Positions 14,722 to 20,883 of a stretch of 20,883 nt of DNA are shown piece after piece. Each line of letters starts with the position of its first letter. Within the stretch, counting starts at the first letter, position 1. The stretch is from JAFDCJ01 sp049669725. GTDB taxonomy: Bacteria > Desulfobacterota > Desulfobacteria > Desulfobacterales > JAFDCJ01. Where the stretch lies: NCBI GenBank assembly GCA_049669725.1, contig JBATKU010000188.1, forward strand, positions 1 to 20,883. The letters are read 5' to 3'. The notes below the pieces were generated by a model. That model was not told the DNA's origin and made no database searches. It saw only the letters and a list, made by a program, of their open reading frames with translations. Position numbers and translations under genes: made by a program.

Positions 14722-14943
14722 ATGGCCTATACATGTAAATCTTGCGGTGCAGTAGCGAACGAGCCCGGGCATTTGTGCAGTCCTTGCGGCGATAACAAAA
14801 AATGCAGCTTTTGCGGTTCACCGGATACGGATACCAAACATATGTGTACGGATAAGCTGGCGGCTATGAAATTTGTGTGCGATGGATGTGGCCGTGTGGC
14901 CATGGAAGAAGGCCATCTGTGTAAACCATCTCCGATCGGTTGA
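14722..14943 (+). CDS. Cysteine-rich 73-residue protein with three C-x2-C-x8-H-x-C motifs
   Basis: A strong AAAAGGAGG precedes the ATG by 6 nt. The protein carries three copies of the same metal-binding pattern: C5-C8-H17-C19, C28-C31-H40-C42 and C53-C56-H65-C67. The spacing of eight residues between the second Cys and the His is identical in all three. Copies one and three also share CG-x-VA near the start and GHLC at the end. Each would bind one zinc (or possibly iron) ion. The spacing differs from retroviral zinc knuckles (C-x2-C-x4-H-x4-C). Cytoplasmic, with no hydrophobic segment. It may bind nucleic acid or protein; I do not recognise a named family. A good terminator follows, so it is probably a single-gene transcript. 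Confidence 0.85.
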   Translation: MAYTCKSCGAVANEPGHLCSPCGDNKKCSFCGSPDTDTKHMCTDKLAAMKFVCDGCGRVAMEEGHLCKPSPIG

Positions 14944-14968
14944 CAATTCCAATCCATATGGTGTAAGC

Positions 14969-14996
14969 AGCGGCAGGTTCCTGCCGCTTTTTTTTT
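14969..14996 (+). terminator. Intrinsic terminator after the Cys-rich protein gene
   Basis: Perfect 9-bp arms AGCGGCAGG and CCTGCCGCT (14969-14977 and 14980-14988) are followed by nine T (14988-14996). The tight TT turn would open to a 4-nt loop. The fabH ATG is only 18 nt downstream, so fabH depends on readthrough or on a promoter I cannot see. Confidence 0.85.
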
Positions 14997-15014
14997 GGAA
15001 AAATCGGAGAAAAA

Positions 15015-16004
15015 ATGGAGACTATTAGAATTCTGGGCACCGGTTCATACTTGCCGCCAACGGTTTTGACCAACTATGACCTGGAGAAAAGTGGTCTGGA
15101 TACGACCCATGGCTGGATTATCCAGCGCACCGGTGTCAGCGAAAGAAGAATTGCCGGTGAAGGTGTAACCACCTCTGATCTGGGCTACGAGGCCGGTCTT
15201 AAAGCCTTGGAGATGGCCGGAATGAGTGCGCAAGAGATAGATTTGATCATCGTGGCCACCATCACCCCGGACACCTGCTGTCCTTCGGCTGCCAACTGGC
15301 TGCAGGCCAAACTGGATGCGCCCCGGGCGGTGACCTTTGATGTTACTGCCGCCTGTTCTGGGTTTATTTTCGCTTTAAATGTTGCCGAGCAATATCTAAA
15401 GAACAAAACCTTTAAAAATGTTTTGGTGGTCGCCTCGGAAGTCATGTCCCGCACCCTTAACTGGAAGGATCGCAGCACCTGCATTCTGTGGGGGGACGGT
15501 GCCGGTGCCGCCCTGTTAACACTTGGTACCGAGGGACATGAACTGCTGTCAACCCACCTGCATACCGACGGCGCCAATGGCCAGGATCTTCTATTGCCGG
15601 GTGGTGGTTCGAAAACCACACCGATTTCCCATGAAAGTGTGGATCAGGGGTTACACTACCTGAACATGATTGAAGCCAATCTCAGTTTCAGAACTGCCGT
15701 CCGGGGATTTATGGACGGCATCAAGGAGGCAGCCGAATATAACCACGTGGACATTGAAGATATCCAATGGTTCATACCGCACCAGGCCAACATCCGCATG
15801 TTTCAACATATCGCCAAATCGCTGAAAATACCCTTTGAAAAGTTCTATTTAACCCTGCCAAATTACGGCAATATATCCTCGGCATCCTGCGCCATATCGC
15901 TGGATGAAGCCGTGCGCGACGGAAGCATTCAAGACGCCCAGCTGATCTGTATGCCGGTCTTCGGTGGCGGGCTGACATGGGGCAGTGCGCTGATTAGATG
16001 GTAA
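15015..16004 (+). CDS. fabH: Beta-ketoacyl-ACP synthase III (FabH-type)
   Basis: The product is 329 residues, the usual length for the family. The thiolase-fold catalytic triad is complete: Cys114 in AACSGF, His256 in IPHQANIRM, and Asn286 in NYGNISSAS. The N-terminal ILGTGSYLPP and the RTGVSERR segment at 38-45 are typical. The enzyme condenses an acyl-CoA starter, usually acetyl-CoA, with malonyl-ACP to begin fatty acid synthesis in the cytoplasm. GGAGA lies 4 nt before the ATG. It is not beside other fab genes, so it could be a second copy with a different starter preference or a role in a special lipid; sequence alone does not decide. It ends directly at a large inverted repeat. Confidence 0.92.
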   Translation: METIRILGTGSYLPPTVLTNYDLEKSGLDTTHGWIIQRTGVSERRIAGEGVTTSDLGYEAGLKALEMAGMSAQEIDLIIVATITPDTCCPSAANWLQAKLDAPRAVTFDVTAACSGFIFALNVAEQYLKNKTFKNVLVVASEVMSRTLNWKDRSTCILWGDGAGAALLTLGTEGHELLSTHLHTDGANGQDLLLPGGGSKTTPISHESVDQGLHYLNMIEANLSFRTAVRGFMDGIKEAAEYNHVDIEDIQWFIPHQANIRMFQHIAKSLKIPFEKFYLTLPNYGNISSASCAISLDEAVRDGSIQDAQLICMPVFGGGLTWGSALIRW

Positions 16005-16147
16005 AAGTATTTTCAAGTCCCCATCTTAGGCTCAATGGCCGCGTTGTCCAACAAATTGAAATGCTCACGTACTAACGTGTACGCTCCGCTTTAAATTCGC
16101 TGGACGCCTTGCCCTTGAACCTAATCTGAGGACTTGAAAACACTTTT
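16003..16147. repeat. 145-bp imperfect inverted repeat between convergent fabH and murJ
   Basis: The outer 18 bases (16003-16020 and 16130-16147) are complementary with one mismatch, and imperfect pairing continues inward to a central hairpin CACGT-ACTA-ACGTG at 16066-16079. The whole element could fold as one long hairpin on either strand. It begins at the fabH stop codon and ends 7 bp before the murJ stop, so it is well placed to terminate both genes. Its size and form are also those of a small non-autonomous mobile element; no flanking target duplication was recognised. Confidence 0.75.
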
Positions 16148-16154
16148 AGGTAAT

Positions 16155-17729
16155 TTATTTTTTAGAAAATTTCAATTTAGCGGTCGCGCGATCTACCAGA
16201 CCGGTAATCTCCTGAATTTTCATACCATAGGCGGCCAGCAGTAAAATGCAGCCAAATACGATGCTGGTTAAAATACACACCATCGAGCTTCCGGAGAGCG
16301 TCGTCGAATCCAGCCAGGACAGAGTTGCTGATTTAAACCATTCCAGCAATATTCCCATCACCGCGGCCAAACACATAATTTTTACATAAAAAATATATAC
16401 ACCGCGGCTTTCGGGGTTATGACTGCGCTTATTCCACAGCGCATATAAAACGCTCACTTGAAAAATGCCGGACAGCGACACCGCCAGCGCCACGCCTCTG
16501 ACGTCCAACAAATTCATCCCCATAAGATAGAGCGGGATACTCAGCAAGACTGCAACCGATCCAAAAATTGCGGGGAAAAGGGTGTTCTGGGAAGCAAAAT
16601 ATCCACGAATCACAACTGTATAGGCTGCAAAGGCGAAGGCTCCGACCATAAAATAAATCAAAACATCGGCCGTCAAAGCCGTCGCCTCAGCGTCAAATCT
16701 GCCGTGTTGAAAAATCAACCGGACCACTTCGGACCGCAGAACCATGATTAAAACCGAAAACGGGATGACCAGTGCCAGATATCGAAGGGTGCTGTTCAGC
16801 AACCGGTTCATTTCATCCATTTTCTTTTCGGCTACCAATTTGGCCATAAAGGGAAATGATGCGGTGCCCACCGCCTGGCCAAACACTCCCACCAGGATAA
16901 GCATGATCCGCAACCCGAAATTCAGTACAGCAATGCTGCCCTCGGCTAAATAGGAGCCAAACAACCGGAAGAAAAACTCGGTGGAAAAGGTCATGGTCAA
17001 ACCGATCATCAAGGGCAGCGTCAGGAGGACATATTTTTTCAGATCCGGATGTCGCAGGTCAAAAATTAGTAAATATTTAAGCCCGGCTTTGCGTGCGCCA
17101 AAAAACTGGACAAATAGATTTCCGGCGAGTGCGCCAATCAGGACGCCCCATGCAAACCCCTCCATGCCAAGCCAGGGTCCTAATATCAGGCCACCTGCAA
17201 TAATTCCTGCATTATACACTAACGGCGCCAGGGCCGGGATAAAAAACCGTTCTTTGGAAAACTGGACCGCCATTAAAAGTCCGCCCGCGAAAAAGAAAAA
17301 TTGAGCCGGTAAGATAATTCGGGTCATCTTCACCGCAGTGGTAATCGTATTTTCATTTTCAAGCCCCGGTGCTATCAGATCTATCAATTGAGGCGCGCAG
17401 GCCATGGAGATCAGAATTAAAACCACCAGAAAACACCCGAAACAGTTTAAAACGATCGAAAATACCTTCCAGCCCTCATCTTCCCGGTCCAAAGCCAGGT
17501 ATCTCGAAAAAATAGGGATAAAGGTGACCGACATAAAACCGCTGGCAACGATATGGTTTAAAATTTCGGGGATGACAAAAGCCACCTGATAGGCATCGAC
17601 GGCCGCTCCGGCGCCGCCGATATAGGCGATGACCATTTCTCTGAGGAGACCGATCACCCGGCTTAAAAGGACCGAGGCCATCATGATAAGAGAGGCAATC
17701 CCGACTTTTTTGTAAATTGATTTAGACAT
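16155..17729 (-). CDS. murJ: Lipid II flippase MurJ (MviN)
   Basis: The protein is 524 residues and almost entirely membrane helices (about 14), the standard MurJ architecture. The N-terminus SRVIGLLRE at 23-31 with DAYQVAF at 45-51 gives the conserved arginines and aspartate of the central cavity, and FMSVTFIPIFSRYL and the GxxSFPF-like segment are typical. MurJ moves lipid-linked peptidoglycan precursor across the inner membrane. ATG at 17729-17727; the Shine-Dalgarno is weak. It is divergent from the phosphatidyltransferase gene and convergent with fabH. No other murein gene is adjacent. Confidence is high; a paralogue flipping another lipid-linked precursor cannot be excluded. Confidence 0.92.
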   Translation of the reverse strand: MSKSIYKKVGIASLIMMASVLLSRVIGLLREMVIAYIGGAGAAVDAYQVAFVIPEILNHIVASGFMSVTFIPIFSRYLALDREDEGWKVFSIVLNCFGCFLVVLILISMACAPQLIDLIAPGLENENTITTAVKMTRIILPAQFFFFAGGLLMAVQFSKERFFIPALAPLVYNAGIIAGGLILGPWLGMEGFAWGVLIGALAGNLFVQFFGARKAGLKYLLIFDLRHPDLKKYVLLTLPLMIGLTMTFSTEFFFRLFGSYLAEGSIAVLNFGLRIMLILVGVFGQAVGTASFPFMAKLVAEKKMDEMNRLLNSTLRYLALVIPFSVLIMVLRSEVVRLIFQHGRFDAEATALTADVLIYFMVGAFAFAAYTVVIRGYFASQNTLFPAIFGSVAVLLSIPLYLMGMNLLDVRGVALAVSLSGIFQVSVLYALWNKRSHNPESRGVYIFYVKIMCLAAVMGILLEWFKSATLSWLDSTTLSGSSMVCILTSIVFGCILLLAAYGMKIQEITGLVDRATAKLKFSKK

Positions 17730-17783
17730 GATTTAAGTTATAGGCCTTATCAAAAAGTCACGCAGAACGCAAAGGCTCCGGTT

Positions 17784-17797
17784 GAAAGGGTCCTTTC
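17784..17797. promoter_or_regulatory. Palindrome GAAAGG-GT-CCTTTC beside the promoter
   Basis: A perfect 6-bp inverted repeat with a 2-nt centre ends 1 bp before the -35 box of the phosphatidyltransferase promoter, within the divergent region shared with murJ. The position suits an operator or activator site. Confidence 0.4.
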
Positions 17798-17798
17798 C

Positions 17799-17827
17799 TT
17801 GACACCGGCCGGGAATTTCATTATTAT
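17799..17827 (+). promoter_or_regulatory. Strong predicted sigma70 promoter for the 17885 gene
   Basis: A perfect TTGACA at 17799-17804, a 17-nt spacer and TATTAT at 17822-17827 (five of six). The start near 17834 gives a leader of about 50 nt, which has no clear Shine-Dalgarno and instead contains CCTCC. Confidence 0.7.
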
Positions 17828-17884
17828 TGATTCTTCATAACCGCTATTATCTGAGATTTAATGACCTCCTGACTCAAATTTATA

Positions 17885-19369
17885 ATGATGCCCGGAAAAC
17901 AGTATATACCCAAAGGACTGACAACCCTGCTGGTGTATGGACGACCGCCACTGGTGTTTGGCGGAATGCTGTGTGCCATCGCCGTTATGTGGACCCGCAG
18001 CCCGGTTTTATACACCCTGGGGGTGGTTTTCCTGTTTATCTCGATGACCTTCGATCTGGTTGACGGATGGTTTGCCGCCCGTTTTGATCCCCATCCCGTT
18101 ATGGCGAAGCTGGCCGACCGTATAATGGATAAGGTTGTTTATTCCATCATATTTCCGCTGGTGGCCGTGGGTACCATGTGGCGCATCCATATTATTACAC
18201 CAGACCCCAACCGGGCGGAGTTGCTGCACGCCATTCTGGTGCTGCTGTTAACCGTGACGGTACTGGTCCGCGATAACTTTGCCCATTTCATGCGGGGTTT
18301 TGCCGTCCATTTAGAGCAGGACCCCGAATACAGTGAATTCGCCCGGCTGAGAACCATCGTCGCCGCCCCTGTGGGGGCGCTGCTTTATGCCTATGCCTTT
18401 TATGTCCCCGAAGGCCCGGCGACCCGTATATATTCATCAATTTCCTGGTTCGGAAATCTGCCGCTGCGGGGTCTGTTTTTCATTGAGATTATATTTCTGG
18501 TGATCAACCTGGGTTCCATTGCCATGTACTGCCGCAAATACGGTACCTTATGCCTGGATGAACTCTGTCTGGGAAACGAACGGCTGCGGCGCCGTATTCT
18601 GGCATTCTTTCCTAACGCCCTGACGGTTATGAACGCCATGATGGGATTGCTGGCGGTATTTTTCGCCTATCAGGGTCGTATTCGGGAAGCTTATCTTTTT
18701 CTGGCCGGTGCGGCCGTGTTTGACAAGCTCGATGGGGCCCTGGCGCGCAAACTGGGCCTGACGGAAACGCTGCCGACGGAAAAAACGAGTTCTCACAATA
18801 TCAGTCTAGGGGGGGTTCTGGATGATATTTCCGATGCGGTCAGTTTTTGCATTGCGCCGGCCTGGATCTTTTACATCACGCTGACAGACTTTTCCAGTCC
18901 GGTCATCCGGCAAATGCCCATCGGTTGGATCGCCTGGGGGTATGCTGCCCTCGGAATCGTGCGGCTGGTATATTTTACGTTGGACAAGCACCCTGTACCG
19001 GGGTTTTTTAAAGGCATGCCGACGCCTGCCGCCGCCATGCTGTCCATGGCCCCCCTGATTATTTTTGCCCAAGCGGTCAATGGGGGCTCTCAGTGGGCTC
19101 AGTTCTGGGGGCTTTTCAGCTGCGGAATCATGATTTTTACAGCACTTCTAATGAACTTTTATCCCGTCCGGTATTTGCACCTGGGCCGTTTTATGAGCCG
19201 GCACCCCTGGTTTGCCCGCCTCACGCTGCTGCTGTCCTTATCTGTGTTCACGCCTTACTTCGGCCACATGGCCTTTCTTTATATGTTCCTGTATACCCTC
19301 TCGCCCCTGGTCACCGGACGCATCGATCCGCAGATAGCCGCCAAGGAAACCCGGATTAAACCAGCGTGA
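17885..19369 (+). CDS. Membrane protein with two tandem CDP-alcohol phosphatidyltransferase domains
   Basis: The product is 494 residues with many membrane helices, about twice the length of a usual member. The N-terminal half carries D57-L-V-D60-G61 and D78/D82, so all four aspartates of the D-x2-DG-x2-AR-x8-G-x3-D-x3-D motif are at correct spacing, but Arg is Ala65 (Arg66 follows) and Gly is Ala74. The C-terminal half has a full motif, DKLDGALAR at 280-288 and G309-x3-D313-x3-D317, with about 12 extra residues in the middle. Such enzymes join CDP-diacylglycerol and an alcohol, or CDP-alcohol and a lipid, at the inner membrane. Substrates are unknown. The start ATG 17885 (or 17888) lacks a Shine-Dalgarno. 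Family call is strong. Confidence 0.85.
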   Translation: MMPGKQYIPKGLTTLLVYGRPPLVFGGMLCAIAVMWTRSPVLYTLGVVFLFISMTFDLVDGWFAARFDPHPVMAKLADRIMDKVVYSIIFPLVAVGTMWRIHIITPDPNRAELLHAILVLLLTVTVLVRDNFAHFMRGFAVHLEQDPEYSEFARLRTIVAAPVGALLYAYAFYVPEGPATRIYSSISWFGNLPLRGLFFIEIIFLVINLGSIAMYCRKYGTLCLDELCLGNERLRRRILAFFPNALTVMNAMMGLLAVFFAYQGRIREAYLFLAGAAVFDKLDGALARKLGLTETLPTEKTSSHNISLGGVLDDISDAVSFCIAPAWIFYITLTDFSSPVIRQMPIGWIAWGYAALGIVRLVYFTLDKHPVPGFFKGMPTPAAAMLSMAPLIIFAQAVNGGSQWAQFWGLFSCGIMIFTALLMNFYPVRYLHLGRFMSRHPWFARLTLLLSLSVFTPYFGHMAFLYMFLYTLSPLVTGRIDPQIAAKETRIKPA

Positions 19370-19440
19370 TTTCTTCAAAGAATGGGCAGTCTATAAATTG
19401 TTCCAGCAGATAGGGGGTTATATAACACGGTGTCCAACGG

Positions 19441-19560
19441 ACAAAATTCCAAATAACAAATATCAAACAAATCACAATGACCTAAATTTAAAAATCCAAA
19501 CATTCGGTAATTGGATATTTGAATTTGTATTTTATTTGAAATTTGGTGCTTGGGGTTTGT
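19441..19560. repeat. AT-rich imperfect inverted repeat
   Basis: The segment starting ACAAAATTCCAAATAACA at 19441 is an imperfect reverse complement of the segment ending near 19560 (TTTTATTTGAAATTTGG). The 270-bp gap 19370-19639 between the convergent phosphatidyltransferase and RND genes holds this repeat and no supported gene. It resembles dispersed AT-rich palindromic elements and may end transcription from both sides. Confidence 0.5.
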
Positions 19561-19639
19561 TGCTTAAAAAGGATGATCTTGCAATAACTACTAAACCAAC
19601 TCGGATTGTCATCCATCATTCCCCAATCCGCATCATTAT

Positions 19640-20883
19640 TTATTTTGCCTCATCGGAAGCAAATCTGGTGCGCATGCCTGTCATGACTCTTTGAATATCA
19701 TCAAGAATCAAGTATCCGCAGGGGATCAGCAATAAGGTCACAAACGTGCCGAAAAGTACGCCAAAACCAAGACTGATGGCCATGGGGATCAGGAACTGGG
19801 CCTGCAGGCTGCGCTCAAGCAGCATGGGGGAAAGACCGGCAAAGGTGGTCAGGGAAGTAAGCAGAATAGGCCGAAAGCGCAGACGGCCGGCTTCGGTTAC
19901 TGCATCGCGGGCGGTTTTACCCTGGTCGCGCATACTGTTGGCGGTATAAACCAGAACCAGAGAATCGTTGACTACCACCCCGGATAGGCCGACTATCCCG
20001 AAAAGGCTCAAGAGGCTGATGTCAAATCCCATGATCAGATGGCCGATCACCGCCCCGACAATACCGAACGGAATCGCGGCCATGACGATAATAGGCTGAC
20101 TGAAGGACTTGAAGGGGATGGCCAGCAGGGCATAGATGCCGAAAAGGGCAATCGCAAGGCCGGCCTTGACATCACCGAGGGATTCCTCCTGCTCTTTGCC
20201 TTCGCCCTCAATGGTGTACCGCAAACCGGGATAAAGATTTTTGAGCCTGGGCAGAAAGCTGTCTGTTAGGGCGATACGGACCTCATTGGCGTTAATAACC
20301 GATGTCTCCACATCGGCTGTGATTTTGATGACCCGCAGACGCTGGGCCCGCTCGATGGTGGCATAGCCCTGCTCAACCTTTACCTGGGCCACCTGGCCAA
20401 AGGGCACCTCATCCCCGGAAGGCGTGCGGATGCGCATGTGTTCGACATTCCCGATGGATAGGCGGTCTTTTTCCGGATAGCGCACCATGACTTTCAGTTC
20501 ATCCCTGCCGCGTTGCAGCCTTAATGCTTCGGCGCCGTAAAAGGCGTGCCGCACCTGTCGGGCGAGATCATCCAGCGTCAGCCCCAAACTGCGGGCGGCA
20601 GGCTTGAGTTTCAATTGCATCTCTTTTTTACCCGGTAAAAAGCTGTCACTGATGTCAAAGACACCGGGATAGCGCTGCAACTCCTGTTTTAAATCCTCGG
20701 CCGCAGCGATCAGTTGCTCATTGTCATCCAGGGACAAATGAATTTCGACCGGATTTCCGGCACCGTGAATTTCACTGCGAAAGGTAATGGATTCCGCATC
20801 GGGGATGTTGCCGACCTTTTTGCGCCATTCCCGGGTGAGCGCAGCGGTACTGATCTCTCGCACCTCACTTTCAACCAAATTTA
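19640..20883 (-). CDS. RND efflux permease (AcrB/MMPL superfamily), N-terminal part beyond window edge
   Basis: The minus-strand frame is open to the last base, so the 5' part is missing; about 414 C-terminal residues are present of an expected 1000 or more. Any start drawn inside the window (for example TTG 20878) is artificial. A periplasmic porter and docking region (PGVFDISDSFLPGKKEMQLKL, GDEVPFGQVAQVKVEQGYATI) is followed by a block of membrane helices with the typical RND sequence FGIVGLSGVVVNDSLVLV and RLRFRPILLTSLTTFAGL. This class pumps compounds out using the proton gradient, usually with an adaptor and an outer-membrane channel, which would be upstream outside the window. Substrate is not readable. 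The reading frame is intact. Confidence 0.92.
   Translation of the reverse strand, partial: NLVESEVREISTAALTREWRKKVGNIPDAESITFRSEIHGAGNPVEIHLSLDDNEQLIAAAEDLKQELQRYPGVFDISDSFLPGKKEMQLKLKPAARSLGLTLDDLARQVRHAFYGAEALRLQRGRDELKVMVRYPEKDRLSIGNVEHMRIRTPSGDEVPFGQVAQVKVEQGYATIERAQRLRVIKITADVETSVINANEVRIALTDSFLPRLKNLYPGLRYTIEGEGKEQEESLGDVKAGLAIALFGIYALLAIPFKSFSQPIIVMAAIPFGIVGAVIGHLIMGFDISLLSLFGIVGLSGVVVNDSLVLVYTANSMRDQGKTARDAVTEAGRLRFRPILLTSLTTFAGLSPMLLERSLQAQFLIPMAISLGFGVLFGTFVTLLLIPCGYLILDDIQRVMTGMRTRFASDEAK

Overview
The window reads as a chromosomal segment of a Gram-negative bacterium, most likely a deltaproteobacterium (Desulfobacterota, Desulfobacterales-like). This is inferred from the gene mix, namely a GspA/GspB secretion pair, a CHASE2 serine/threonine kinase, a long AsmA-type protein and an RND pump, together with mid-range GC and intergenic inverted repeats. 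No rRNA, tRNA, CRISPR array, insertion sequence or phage gene is visible. Both edges cut genes: an HD phosphohydrolase on the minus strand at the left, and an RND efflux permease on the minus strand at the right.

Region 1-3400 holds the partial HD phosphohydrolase (1-544, minus), a small exported protein (745-1242), an HD-GYP protein overlapping its end (1202-2200; start codon uncertain), and an HExxH lipoprotein of the putative aminopeptidase family (2287-3399). Region 3389-6340 is a GspA-GspB pair with its own predicted promoter (TTGACA-N17-TAATAT), closed by a perfect 16-bp hairpin on the gspB stop codon and a second terminator-like hairpin.

Region 6317-9652 is the signalling core. A near-consensus promoter lies partly inside the second hairpin, followed by a leader of about 180 nt carrying a terminator-like structure, then a CHASE2-TPR-Ser/Thr kinase (6530-9055) and a stand-alone FHA protein (9311-9652). 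This layout suggests a membrane sensor kinase with a phosphothreonine-reading partner, and possibly attenuated expression. Next comes a palindrome-rich stretch without genes (9653-9998) ending in a strong promoter for a small protein with a ribbon-helix-helix-like N-terminus (9999-10496).

Region 10500-16150 has a TPR protein (minus) divergent from a 1150-residue AsmA-family protein, a 73-residue protein with three identically spaced C-x2-C-x8-H-x-C motifs ending in a clean terminator, and a FabH-type ketoacyl-ACP synthase. A 145-bp imperfect inverted repeat separates fabH from the convergent murJ (16155-17729, minus). Region 17760-19370 carries a strong promoter and a protein with two tandem CDP-alcohol phosphatidyltransferase motifs. 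An AT-rich inverted repeat then precedes the RND pump gene. Envelope functions recur (secretion, AsmA, MurJ, phospholipid headgroup transfer, RND), but the genes form several separate transcription units.
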